Below, piece after piece: positions 10,101 to 20,723 of a stretch of 33,947 nt of DNA. The stretch is from Jimgerdemannia flammicorona. Its lineage: Eukaryota > Mucoromycota > Endogonomycetes > Endogonales > Endogonaceae. The first letter of the stretch is position 1. Every line of letters starts with the position of its first letter. Made by a program: the position numbers and the translations under genes. The notes under the pieces were generated by a model. That model did no database searches. It was not told where the DNA came from and saw only the letters and a list, made by a program, of their open reading frames with translations. Where the stretch lies: positions 1-33,947 of the forward strand of contig RBNI01000310.1 in NCBI GenBank assembly GCA_003990745.1, read 5' to 3'.

Positions 10101-11800
10101 AAATCCTTGTGATAGTTCGTGTAGAGTTATTGCCTCATATTTCTGTAATCGTACAAAGCAATCAATATGTTTAAATATCAATTTCTTGTTAGCATCTGAA
10201 CCCCAAAACACATCAGGAATAACGTGTTGTATTATCGTTTTGACGAATCGTGAAACTTGTTGGAAACTTGAATATTGCACAAGTTTGTTGCCTCCATCAA
10301 TGACACACTATTGTAATCAAAGGAAAATTAGATATCCTTTTTTTTTTGCTACTCAAGTAATGATGCAAACTCACTTTTAGAGGGCATCGCAATTCCAAAA
10401 GGTTTCCATATGGACAACAGCAGTGATTTATCCGCATGTCAGCCACGAGTGGGTCGGCGGATGTGAAGTGCCAGGGTTTAGCCTGACAATTCAACCGATG
10501 TATATTTTTAGTGTGATTGATAATTTAGCGATAACATCTCTAAAACGCGATACCTTTTTTGTGATTGAACCAAATATATTTGGCAATCCAAATTGGCGAG
10601 GAAATATATTCTCTTGAATATGTGTAGATATCACTCCGGGTTTATTAAGAATATCTATAAATTGTATATGTCAGATTCTAAGTATTATTCTGTAATTAGA
10701 CAACAAGTACTTACGATTTCTGGGTAATCCAAATACTCTCGGCTTGCTATAACCATAGAGTGTATATTAAAATGAGATCGAAATTGGAGTTTTCTGCTTT
10801 TTGACCAGTGGCTGAAGCCTGTCCACGATACTCTTTCTGATTCATTTCTTAGTAAGTTTGAAGATTGGAATGCCTGTTTTACAATAGTTGTTAGAATAGT
10901 TGTTTTGGCAAATAGTTATTTATTTGAACAAATATGTACCGGTAAGTTGGCAATACGATCCATTGTCGAGCATGATGAAAATAAACATATCTTTGAGGAG
11001 ATGTTGCATTGCTCTGCTCCCAATTCTACAAACATATCATTCATAAACATGCTGTTTACAAATCACACCATTCCACCATGCCCAGTTCTGACATACCTTT
11101 CCAACAGCTCGTCCCATAGATAGAATTGCCCAACATTCACGAGAGTGTTGATATGGGTTGTTGTGACATTCGTAAACATGCCACTGATAGCGCCGCTACC
11201 AATTCGATAGCCTCGTGTCAGCAGATGCTCCGACTTTTGTCTGGCCCTGAATGCCTTAGCCAGCAGCGACTCAATAGCTCCTCCGACAACCTTGTCTTGT
11301 GAAAGTCCCCAGTCTTCGTCCCGATTGCTACCATGTGGAAATTCGGCAGATGGGTGTGCGACTATAGTGATTGCAAGGAATTTGTTGAACGTTAGATGAA
11401 AGTCTCTGAAATGCGCATCGCCACTATTTTTAATGAGATATTCATAGAGCGAAGTCCATCCTTCTGGAAACTATAACGACAGAACAGGGTGTACAATGGG
11501 CTCGTTCATTGTGGTGAGGGATGGGGTGGAGTGGGCACACGTGTTACGTATCATAAAGGGTAAAGATAGCATTGGTAGTACAGATAATGACTCCTGCCAA
11601 ATAAATACCAGATTCCTTTTTTTTTTGAGGAACTCTAGAGTGAACACCTTCTCTTTCAACACGTCTATGGACGATTCCCATTTTTTTAACCCTAACCTTT
11701 TCTTTCTCTGCAAAGCTGAGTCATCGAGTGAGATTCCAGGTATGCAGAATCGTAAAGATTCTGTCCATATTATGGCCTTGCGACAATGTGGCTTGGCACA
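7149..11800 (-). pseudogene. TERT: Telomerase reverse transcriptase, about 21 exons, N-terminal half broken
   Basis: Exons (minus strand, all phases agree unless noted): ~11800-11609, 11470-11097, 11025-10940 (TEN domain, ending YCQLTGIPIF); 10873-10715, 10654-10554 (GLPRNHILN, FPRQFGLPNIF); 10482-10375 (CPYGNLLELRCPL); 10307-9957 (SRFVKTIIQHVIP, MKDCGWLG); 9862-9734 (motif T, FYVTDTSPYRNHIFYFR); 9399-9295; ~9231-9149; 9085-8974 (motif A, AKVDVANCFDTI); 8903-8748; 8678-8604; 8512-8442 (B', GIPQGSCLSSIL); 8379-8319; 8252-8168 (motif C, LLYYVDDFFYIS; a GC-AG intron follows); 8079-7981 (motif D); 7913-7769 (motif E, FSWCRL); 7698-7541; 7468-7360; 7293-7149. TERT extends chromosome ends using its RNA template. 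Lesions: TGA 10844-10842, TAA 10769-10767, TGA 10070-10068, TAG 9992-9990 (family residue Trp), donor AT for GT at 9956, no clear motif 1, TAA 9156-9154. The start codon is not found. All three catalytic aspartates remain. Confidence 0.93.
9443..9648. mobile_element. Foldback/MITE-like element inside TERT
   Basis: Inverted arms of about 65 bp flank a loop of about 75 bp. A 29-bp stretch is perfect (9479-9507 against 9582-9610, AATGATTTCTTCCAAAAGCT...). The outer ends, about AAACTAGGG and beyond, are imperfect. It has no coding capacity, as in MITEs. It lies between the motif T exon and the exon after motif 2, where motifs 1 and 2 should be encoded. I could not define a target-site duplication. 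Confidence 0.8.
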
Positions 11801-11867
11801 TCATTTGCACTCCAAAATATTCATGTTTTTGCAGCATGTTTTCGCCAAAGAAATGAGCTTGAGATGA

Positions 11868-12593
11868 GAAAGTGGATGTGGTAGATGGATAATGCCATCT
11901 GATTTCTAGGACGTTGTGGGCTTGTTCTCATCACTGTGAGGTTCACCTCCTGTCCTCTATCGAATCTGTGGATTTTATCTCAATACTACATGTTAGAGAA
12001 ACACAATTTTTCGTGAGATGTTCACTCTCACTTTTTTTTTTAAAAAAGAAACCTTTATACGTATAGAAAGTAACACACATCACCGTGTGGCTTGTAATCA
12101 ATCACATGCTGATGAGTAGATCCATGCAAAGCATGATTAGCGTATGATTAGCATGCAGCGTGTGATTAACCAATTGGTTTAGATGGTCTGGCATGCAAAA
12201 ACGATTGTGCGACTACAAAAAAAAATAAAATTTAACCAATTCTCGCTATCAAATTTCTATTTTTGTACAACAAAAAGAGAACGCAACATATATTCGGATA
12301 GCACTGAAGTCCACCAAGGTCTTGGTGGACTGCACACCATGAATGATAAACGATCACTTATGATCATACTTGTATTGATTAGATGGGTCTTTCCACCTGT
12401 TTGTAGAGCCATTGCTGGTCTAACATCGAGTCGATTGAGTATAAAATTTTTATTTCTACTTCAAAAGTTACTGATATAAATGAGTTTATTTTGTATTTCA
12501 TATGGTCACATATTACCATTGTAACCTACAATTGATATATGAAAATAGTATACAATATATATGTGAAATCGGGGTCTTTTCCCTTATTCAGAC
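11868..12593. other. Intergenic stretch with one short palindrome
   Basis: No supported gene. 12308-12331 is a 24-bp palindrome with 11-bp arms (AGTCCACCAAG / CTTGGTGGACT). 12115-12175 has several GATTAGC/GCATGATTAG repeats. The segment separates the 5' end of TERT (minus) from the next plus-strand gene and could hold both promoters, but I see no definite TATA element. Confidence 0.45.
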
Positions 12594-13550
12594 ATGCCGC
12601 TAAAAAGAAAACATTATCAACTCACTCCGATAGACCCACCTGCTAACTCCGACAGTGATAACCGGCATCCGAGGTGCATGGACGTAGACGAGCATACAGA
12701 TCTCAAGAAGATGGTCAGGCTTGGGCATATAATTGCAAAGCAACGAGGTGAGATCGACACTGGTAATTATAAATTGTTATTGTACAACCATTGATACATG
12801 CAAACGTTGACGTGCATGCTATTTTTAGACTGCTACCTCATAGACTTGCCGAATGGCTACAGTTGGTATATATTCGAGCATAGGGGTAGTATACATACTG
12901 GGGAGACGTACACAGCCATTTACGGCCATCCAGGACACTGACCAATTTTATTCATAAATTTCTCAAAGCACATCCAGTGGCTTGAGTCTGACAAATATCC
13001 CGACCGAGTATACTGCTCCTGCGGAAATTGCGAACAGATACAACCACAGTCCGAATTAGATCTCGAAAGCGAGGATGATGATGATTGTATCGAGATCGAC
13101 GAACGCGCCTGCATTGACGATGATGGCATCAAAATCGGTATCGGCGTTGACAATTTTGAAATTGTTTCTGACGATGCCCACATTAGTGATGGAGTCCACG
13201 TTGGTGATGGAGTCCGCATTGGTGATGAAGTCCGCATTGGTGATGAAGTCTGCATCAATGACGGAGTCTGCATTGGTGACGAAGTCCACGTTGGTGATGA
13301 AGTCTGCATCGATGATAGAGTCTGCGTTGGTGATGGAGTCCGCATTGGTGACGAAGTCCATGTTGGTGACGAAGTCCGCATTGATGACGGAGTCCGTGTT
13401 GGTGATGAAGTCCGCATTGGTGATGAAGTCTGCATTGATGATGGAGTCCGCGTTAGTGACGGAGTCCATGTTGGCAATGGTATGGGTGTCAAAAGAATCA
13501 AAATTGAGATCACCAAGATCCAAAATGGGATACAAATTTTGTTTGTCTAA
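12594..13550 (+). pseudogene. Hexapeptide-repeat (left-handed beta-helix-like) protein with one in-frame TGA
   Basis: Exon 1 runs from ATG 12594 to 12762, then a GT-AG intron 12763-12828, then an exon from 12829 to TAA 13548-13550 in matching phase. An in-frame TGA at 12939-12941 (GHPGH-stop-PILFINF) interrupts it; Trp is a plausible original. After a Cys-containing segment (YCSCGNCEQ) and an acidic run, about 17 hexads of the form [IV]-[GD]-D-[EG]-V-[RCH] fill the C-terminus. That matches the isoleucine-patch pattern [LIV]-[GAED]-x-x-[STAV]-x, which folds as a left-handed beta-helix with three hexads per coil. No acyltransferase catalytic loop is visible, so I do not assign an enzyme. About 296 codons. 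The N-terminal half is unrecognised. Confidence 0.6.
13180..13490 (+). repeat. 18-bp coding minisatellite, about 17 units
   Basis: Imperfect units such as ATTGGTGATGAAGTCCGC repeat head to tail. The unit is 18 bp, so every unit encodes one hexapeptide. Because stop triplets are rare in the unit, frames on both strands remain open across the array, so open length alone does not show which frame is translated. The frame continuous with the spliced upstream exon gives the beta-helix-like hexads. Confidence 0.9.
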
Positions 13551-13776
13551 AAAAAGAAATGTAAAATTCTTCAGTTAGTGATATTTTGGTATACAGTGCA
13601 AAAATAAAAAAAAGAATGTTTCGAGTGTCTATGAACTGTTAACTAATACATTGCTCTCAGTTTGACTCACCAATTGGATATTGTGTTCCAAATCAATACT
13701 CTTTTCAATAGGTTTGGGTCTTTAATTTTTACCAGTTTTTTAATAGAAATCTCAATGCACCTTTTTTTGTCGATAG

Positions 13777-14240
13777 GAGTCAATTTTAGCATCGATCAAC
13801 AAGGTTTTTGATCAGTTACCCTGTGAATACCATTCTGAGATCGTCGAGCTGATCGAGGATATGGCTAAATATACTTTACAATATGGCGAAGCTCCACCCA
13901 TTTGCAAACATTACCACATTCGCTTCAATGTACCAGATACTCCACCTCTTGGGAAATGATCAAAACACCTGGCAAACAAATTGGACGAACTCCTCAATAT
14001 ATGTATTCTGCAAGATGCCAACTACAGGATACATGATGTTATTTCAGACAGTAACTGTAGCTTTGGTCTCTTGCAGTAGCAGTGTATAACAATGAAGAAA
14101 AATGGTAACAGATCAAACATGAAATGAAAGTGGAGTTGGATAAGCACGATGAGTTTTACCACAACTGTCTTAGCTATGATATTGGCAAAATCAATAAAAT
14201 TATAATGTGGAACAAGGTGTCATACTGTTTACTAGATATA
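13777..14240 (+). pseudogene. Unrecognised gene fragment with nonsense codons and a frameshift
   Basis: After an acceptor-like TTTTTTTGTCGATAG, an open frame starts at 13777 and reads as credible protein (LPCEYHSEIVELIEDMAKYT, then ICKHYHIRFNVPD). TGA at 13957-13959 interrupts it in the context LGK-stop-SKHLANKLDELL. The same frame continues to about 14078, then sequence resumes in another frame (VYNNEEKW-stop-QIKHEMKVELDKHDEF). I do not recognise the family. It may be a 3' part of the preceding gene or a separate unit. Confidence 0.45.
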
Positions 14241-14394
14241 TATTTCAATTAGACTAGGCCCAAGCCACCTATGTAAAGCAGTTAACTGGACAATTACAAA
14301 GGTTATGCTATATATTTTTATTATTAATTATCTTTAAATGATCATGTTACACATTTCTCTCTGACAACCAATGCTCTCCTTTTTAACACTGGTC

Positions 14395-14590
14395 ACTGCT
14401 TTATACTATTAAACACGTCAAGAGCCTACTTATCAAAGAAGTCTTTAGCATCCTCACTATCGATCATGAGGATAATTCCACCATCTTCATCGTAGTAGCT
14501 ACGCTCTGTGCTTATGTGAGGATACATCACCAGTATGCCAATAAACAAAATGCTGAAATTCTTCGCAGTGTCACAGGCATGCACGAGTCA
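14395..14590 (-). pseudogene. CRN C-terminal fragment, second scrap
   Basis: This segment aligns at DNA level with 16865-17050, the 3' end of the CRN body. Shared blocks include TATCAAAGAAGTCTTTAGC against TACCAAAGAAGTCTTTGGC, and GAGGATACATCACCAGTAT in both. It encodes a decayed version of the last roughly 60 codons and has no upstream body on this strand. It is a detached end of the same family, close to one arm of the inverted duplication. Confidence 0.7.
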
Positions 14591-14681
14591 CAGTTACACC
14601 CACCCTAATCGGCTTGCTGCAAAAACGTTTAATTAGATAATGATTATATGCATGCATATTCTAAAAATGCATGACTGATAG

Positions 14682-14727
14682 CCAAAAAGCAGTTGCATGA
14701 GTCTGGAGTCATGCGACTGCTTTTTGG
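14682..14727. repeat. 19-bp-arm hairpin
   Basis: CCAAAAAGCAGTTGCATGA at 14682-14700 pairs with 14709-14727 with one mismatch across an 8-nt loop. It is not followed by a clear T-run, so I do not call it a terminator. Confidence 0.8.
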
Positions 14728-14935
14728 AATGTGGCTTAGACTTAAGCTCCCGTCTTTCAATTGGGGAACACATAATCTATATCTATTTGACAATGTGCGA
14801 CAACTTGATTCCCAGCTCTTCAACCAACACAACAACCATGGTACGGTATATATGAACTGATAGTCCTAACACTATCATCTTTGTCATGTATATCTATACC
14901 ACCACTAACATACAGCTCTTTTGATTGTATACAGA

Positions 14936-15355
14936 ATGTCGATCACGCTCAACTGTCTTGTCCACAGTAAGGCTCAACCTCCTGACCGCATTTTTTGTGT
15001 CGCAATTTCAAAGGATGCAAGTATTAACAATCTTCGAGAAAGGATCAAAGTAACATTGGTCCCAAGTTTCGACCATATTGCCGTCAATGAACTCACTCTC
15101 TGAAAGGTAGATATATCTCTCTATACACCAAAAAATATACTCACTGCATTACAAGTCAACCCCAACTCTGACATCACTGACGTGTTGCATGGTGAAAAAC
15201 TACCAGTATTGTTCAAAGTCCAGAGATGCTTCCCCAATCCTCTCAATGATGAGTACATTCACATTGTTGTCTAGCGCTCTACAATCATAGCACCCCCTGC
15301 AATCGTTGCACCCTCTGCAGTTGAGCCATGACCTATCGTCGTGTCATCAAACTGA
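14936..15355 (+). pseudogene. CRN-leader-only gene a1 (ubiquitin-like domain), three stops
   Basis: The frame starts at ATG 14936 just after a TATACAG splice acceptor. It encodes the Crinkler N-terminal ubiquitin-like fold (SITLNCLVHSK, then INNLRERIK, then VNELTL-stop-KV). The next turn and the closing IHIVV strand follow, and the shared stop is at 15353-15355. In-frame stops interrupt it: TGA where the family has the Trp of the LWK motif, TAG where paralog a2 has CAG, and TGA where a2 has CGA. All three are single transitions. Crinkler leaders are used by oomycetes, chytrids and mycorrhizal fungi to carry effector domains; here no effector domain follows. It is paired with b1 downstream. 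Confidence 0.85.
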
Positions 15356-16620
15356 AAATCTCAAGATATAAACCTGTTATTTTTACCCGGTTAGTATTTT
15401 GGATTTATATTGTAGTTCAAAATAATTGGGGAGGAGTGCTATCGGAGAATAATAAGGTTATGATGCAGTGGTAGTATTCGAGATTATATGAATAGACAAT
15501 AACAAAAAGAGGTGTAGGTAGCCTTCAGAGAAGTGACATTGATTACAAAAGCTATGCACTGGGGGGGGGGGTGTTTGTGAGATGTGAAAATGGTACTTAC
15601 TATTTATCGCTTTATTAGCACAAACAATGCCACCTATTTGGTATCGCGTTGAACTTCCAGGCAATTATGCCACCAAACTGGCAAACTTCAATGGGTCAGA
15701 TATTGATGATCTCCGCCAAGCAATCAAGAAAGCAAATCCGACAGATATCACCTGTGACCCACCATCGCTGATTCTTCACATTACTCATCCTGATACCATT
15801 CAGGACAATGTGTTGGATGATGACCTCCCGAAACAACATGGTGATATTGGTACGCTCATTCGACACTACAACATTCAACAGACGAATCTTATTCGGGTTG
15901 TACTGCCTAGTAAGTATATTTATTCCAGTGTTCATAGTATCATCAAATATTTTATATAATAATCATCATTGTCATCAAAATAGTATCATCACGAAAGATT
16001 GCCAAACGCAGAGCACTATCATCGCAGAAAATAATCTCCAAACCCCATAAGTACACATATGTAGTGTATATCTGAAATCATTGTCCAGTTACCTATACTT
16101 ATCGATCACATTTTCCATTTCCAGAATATATCGAAATACAACCAAACGACGATGATGTCAACTCAGAAGGTATGATCAAAGCTATTTCATTTCAAAAGAT
16201 GGCAGATCTGAAACAGTGGAGAAAAAGGAAATTGAGGGAGAGGCTATTTATTCGCAGATTGCGAAAATGCCAACTCGAATACATGGATGCACCGGTAAAA
16301 CACGTGTAACTATCCACTGTTCACCATTCGATACCGCATTGTTGTTGTAATACTATAGCACCTCACACGTACCTACCTTCTTACTAGACGTACTGACCTC
16401 GCCATCATCTGCAGGCTCGTCGGATGAGGAGATGGAGGAAGAGGGTGTTCCATCTATCAATATGCCACCAGCCAAAGATTGTAAATCGTTTGATGCAATA
16501 TTGGGCGACGTCAATGCTCTGTGGTGCCTGTGGTCTCCTGCGTTCAGCAAGATCACAATAGATGGCTTCCTGCTGGAGGCATTTACAACCACCGACCATC
16601 CTCTGCACGATCACATCAAC
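14936..16620 (+). repeat. Left arm of an inverted duplication (a1 + b1)
   Basis: The order a-gene, spacer, b-gene here is mirrored at 18989-20723 on the other strand. b1 and b2 exons are close (only scattered changes in exon 1), the spacers are clearly alignable, and a1/a2 are much more diverged. Homology ends sharply at 16620, at the codons for a HIN tripeptide in both copies. Confidence 0.85.
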
Positions 16621-16752
16621 AGGGCCCAACGACCTTTTATTCTTGTCAAATTGTGTGAGCATTTAAAAAAGGTATATACATGCAAAAATGATATTTCATT
16701 TGCCAAATTCATAATCGATCTGACAATCGTAGGGTACATTTTCTCTCTTTGA
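15627..16752 (+). CDS. CRN-family gene b1, leader and linker only
   Basis: Three exons (15627-15909, 16125-16169, 16388-16671 or reading through to TGA 16750-16752) have the same lengths and phases as the mirror gene b2. Exon 1 is a 94-residue ubiquitin-like leader beginning MPPIWYRVELPG. Exon 2 is a short acidic piece. Exon 3 has a Ser/Asp/Glu linker followed by KSFDAILGDV and a WCLWSPAF segment. Similarity to b2 stops at about 16620, before the P-loop, so this copy lacks both the NTPase and the nuclease. No nonsense codon is seen in the exons. Exon 1 ends CCTA before the donor where b2 has CCTG. It could make a short protein, or be a truncated copy. Confidence 0.7.
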
Positions 16753-16812
16753 TGCTTGATGACTACAGATAGTTAAATGGATGTTTAGATATATGTAGTT
16801 TTTAAATTAAAA

Positions 16813-19800
16813 CTAATAGTATTCAAACTTTAAATAAAAGAAACCCCTTATCTCCTTTTTAAACCCCGGCCTCTTCTTTACACTATTAAACATATCGAGT
16901 GCTTCCTTACCAAAGAAGTCTTTGGCGTTCTTGATATCAATCATAAGGATGATCCTACCATCTTCCTTATAACAGCTGCTCCCTGTATTCCTGCGAGGAT
17001 ACATCACCAGTATACCAATAAACGAGATGCCGAAATTCTTCGCAGCATGGTATTTGTTATCAAGACACTCCAATGTCTTGGCATGCCTCTTTGCACACCA
17101 ATCAGGCTCTGCTTTGTTGCTGAAAATGTCTTGGGATTTATTGTTTTGGCAGCCTTTTCGAGGTCGAATTTGCATGCCAGTTTTGTCTGCACAAACACCA
17201 GAATTGTCATGATCGGCTCATCACCCATAGTTGAAACATCAATCAGGAACACCAGATCAGGGCCCACCCCTGGCTTGGGCATAAAGAACAGGTGTCTGGG
17301 ATCATTGAGGTGTGTGAGAAGATGCCCTTTACCACAGAGACTCTCCAGCTTCATGCGATCCATGTTGCCATGGATAGAGATCTTGTTTGACAGCAGCTGC
17401 GTGAGAATTGCAATATTGGAAACGTGGTAGTCGAACAGATTGTGTGCATCCAGTGTGTATTTTGTCCACCCCTACTTGTCGAACAGGTCTATGAGTGGAA
17501 TGACCATATACCGCTCGAACAGATATCCCGTCGCCAAATCATTCCATGTGTATTTGCCCATTTCCGCCAGCAGAATGCTACCAATCTGGTCGCCTATACT
17601 GCTAATCTATTTGTAGCGAAGAAATCCCATCACTGCCAGTGGCTCTGAAAACCCGGCAGTCATCATCACCATGTCAACCGGGTCAGTGTCGACCTTTGTT
17701 AGCTGTGCGAATCCGATTTCGACAGTATATGCTGCGGCCTCGCTCTCAATTGTCTTCTCCTCCAAAAATATGTGGTGGTTGATCATCGCTGCCTCTACTG
17801 CTGGCCATATATTCGATTTTCCATAGATCTCAGACAGGTAGTCAGCCATTTGGCAGATGATCACCTCCACGGTGCTGTCATGCCAGTGGCGGATAAAGCC
17901 ATTGAGGTCTGCTCCAGCAGGTGCCTTGGCATTTTCGATCTCGCATTCTAGGAATCGGGTTGTGAACTGACAGCATCCCTGTAGGTAGTTGAACACAGAT
18001 GTGGTCTGGTCAAACGTCAGTGGGCCGATGAATCACGCGAGGAACAAACCCATGTCGTCGGCATTGTTGAATCCGGTGTTGATAATATAGAAGTGAGTGT
18101 TTTTCATGCCGCCATATGTCGCGGTGGCACTGGCGGAATTCTGCTTCACATCGTCAATCCGCAGACCCATCCCCAAGAGTACAATATATATGTTCTGTTT
18201 AGAAATCTCCAGCACAGTCCGCAGAAGAATCGCGAAAAGTGACCGTTGTTGGTGAGATGATGCCTTGTAGTAGAATGCGCATGTGTACATAGTGATGGCT
18301 ACCTGTGCCTCATCGAATGCAATTGGAATGCATGTTTGCGATACAAGCCTCTTGATATTATGCACCATATTGACGATGCAGCTGCGGAGGTCCATGCCTG
18401 TCGACTCCCTGAAGACTGTTGATATTGCCACCCAGAAGTCTGGGGATGGTGTTTCGAGTCTAACATGTTCTGGTAGCAGTTGCATGAGGAGCCATATCTT
18501 TGGTGTCAGGTATTCGTTGCTGTATGACAGCAGTTTTTGGAGGATGAATAGGCGGCCGGCCAACACCAAGCGAGTCCATTTGAGTGCTTTCGCACTGTTT
18601 TGTTGCAGATTGTTGCATTTAGTTGGCAAGTTGTCAGTGGCTTCATCTAGGTCCTGCGATCCAATATTCTTGTGCGATTTGCCCATCTCAAATGAGAGAT
18701 ATACCCCATAGGTGTGGCAGAACAGTTCATAGAGACTGTGGGTCTTTCCCGCACTGTGTATGATATTTTATATAAATTATTAGATTATATATATATATAT
18801 ACGCCAATGATAGCATATATTGTACAGGTAACTCACCCCAATATTCCATTCATCATAAACCATTCATTGTCTTCTGTTATCTTGATGAGAGAGTCGAGCA
18901 TCTCTTGTTTGACATATCCAGTATCCCTCTGTGATTCAGGCAGTGAGTGTAAAATTAACACAATACCCCCTTTTGTGATCAGGATCTTGTTGATGTGCTC
19001 GTATAGAGGATGGTCAGCAATTGTAAACATGTCCAGAGAAAAGCCATTGGTCATAATCTTATTGAATGCAGGAGACCACAAGCACCACAGAGCTTCTACA
19101 TCACCTAATATTGCATCAAACGATTTGCGATCTTTGGCTGGTGGTATATTGATGGATGGAACACACTCTCCTTCCTTCTCCTCCTCTTCATCAGACGAGC
19201 CTGCAGATGATGGCGAGATCGGTACATCTAGTATGAATGTAGTTATATATGAGGCGCTATATTTCACAATAACAATGCGGTATATATCGAGGTGAACAGT
19301 GATAGTTATACGGAGTGTATTCGCAGTCGTTTTACCAACACATCCATGTATATGAGTTGGCATTTTTGCAGCCCATGCTCATTGTCGCAATCATGAACAA
19401 TGTTCATAATAAATAGCCTCTCACGCAATCTCTTTTTTCTCTACTGTTTACAATCCAATGTCTTTTGGAATAAAATAGCACAGATTATACCTTCTGAGTT
19501 GATGTCGTTTGATTGGTTTTCGATATATTCTGGAAATGGAAAATGGGATCGATAAGCATAAGCAGCTGGACAATAATTTCAGGTATACACTATTTGTACT
19601 TACGGGGTGTGGGGATTTTTTTCTGCGATGATGGTGCTCTGCATTTGGCAATCTTTCGTGATGACACTATTTGATGATAATGATGATTATTATTATATAA
19701 AATATTAGATGATGATACTAGGAACACTGGGATAAATGTACTTACCAGGCAGTACAACCCGAATAAGATTCGTCTGTTGGATGTTGTAGTGTCGAATGAG

Positions 19801-20028
19801 CGTACCAATATCACCATGTTGTTTAAGGAGGTCATCATCCAACACATTGTCCTGAATGGTATCAGGATGGGTAATGTGAAGAACCAGCGATGGTGGGTTG
19901 TAGGTGATATCCGTCAGATTTGCTTTCTTGATTGCTTGGCGGAGATCATCAATATCTGACCCATTGAAGTTTGCTAGTTTGGTTGTATAATTGCCTGGAA
20001 GTTCAATGCGATACCAAATGGGTGGCAT
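16813..20028 (-). pseudogene. CRN effector b2: ubiquitin-like leader, P-loop NTPase, REase-like nuclease
   Basis: Exons: 20028-19746 (leader, MPPIWYRIELPG), 19529-19491, 19227-18837, then from 18753. Phases agree. The 83-bp intron 18836-18754 falls inside the Walker A loop; the joined codons give a GxxxxGKT P-loop. Walker B is IPIAFDEAQ near 18310. Near 17250 comes GPDLVFLID, then VFVQTKL near 17185, an aspartate and Q-x-K arrangement of the restriction-endonuclease superfamily. This three-part layout is the known architecture of Crinklers, which enter host nuclei. Stops: TGA 18035-18033 (Trp plausible), TAG 17609-17607, TAG 17474-17472. A frameshift near 17100-17170 separates the nuclease from the last 60 or so codons, which end at TAA 16813. 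The gene looks recently inactivated. Confidence 0.85.
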
Positions 20029-20723
20029 TGTTTGTGCTAATAAAGCGATAAATAGTTAGTACTATTCATATCTCACAGCTTCGGTAGCACTGCTACCCCC
20101 TCCCAATAAAAAAACAAGCACACAGCATTTGCAATCAATATCACCTCTCCGAAGACTATCTGTACCCGATTTTTAATCATCCATTTGTTGATGTATACCC
20201 ATCATATAATATATTGTCTCGAATACTGCTACCGTCATCCTAACCTTATTATTTTCACCCCCACCCTTTTTGAACTACAATATTAAGCTAAATACTAACT
20301 GGGTAAAATCAACGGACTTAGATCTCGAGATATTCAGTTTGACGACAAGATGATTGGTCGTGGCTCGACTACAATTGGAGGGTACTGGATAATGACGTGA
20401 ATGCATTCGTCTGCAAGGTTGTCAGCGAAATATCTCCCAACTTTGTATAGTGTGAGTAGTTTTGTGCCACCTAACATCATTTCTATATCGGTGGCAACCT
20501 CCAGAATGGTAATCTTGTCAGATTCATCGAGGGGGATATTGACCTTCTAGAGAATGAGTTCATTGATAACGATAGTATTGAAATGCAGTGCTAGCTCTGC
20601 TTTTATTAACTTCTTGAGATCGCTGATACTCTCGGTTTTGGCGATTTTGATGGTGAAAGCACGTTCCGATGGAGGGGTGTCACCGTAGATGAGACAGTTG
20701 AGCATAATGTTGTTAGTCGACAT
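18989..20723 (-). repeat. Right arm of the inverted duplication (a2 + b2)
   Basis: Mirror of 14936-16620. The 2.37-kb spacer 16621-18988 holds the NTPase/nuclease body, which belongs only to b2. The two b genes therefore converge on it. Confidence 0.85.
20334..20723 (-). pseudogene. CRN-leader-only gene a2, a single in-frame TAG
   Basis: ATG at 20723 follows a GTACACAG acceptor by one base. The 129-codon frame ends at TGA 20334-20336. It shows the complete Crinkler leader: MLNCLIYGD, PPSERAFTIKI, ISDLKKLIKAE, NELIL-stop-KVNIPL, LGGTKLLTLYKVG and ECIHVIIQYPP. The only lesion is TAG at the conserved Trp of the LWK motif; all other codons are intact. It ends in a short Pro/Val tail with no effector domain, so this is a stand-alone leader. 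It is the mirror partner of a1 and precedes b2 on the same strand. Confidence 0.85.

Noticed and set aside
11690..11700. Telomere repeat (TTAGGGTTA on the minus strand) inside TERT exon 1
   Set aside because: A single chance occurrence within coding sequence for KKRLGLKKW.
13180..13490. CRISPR array
   Set aside because: Contiguous 18-bp units with no spacers, within a spliced eukaryotic gene. The 27-bp and 33-bp repeats also lack spacers.
14682..14727. Rho-independent terminator
   Set aside because: The setting is eukaryotic and no T-run follows the stem.
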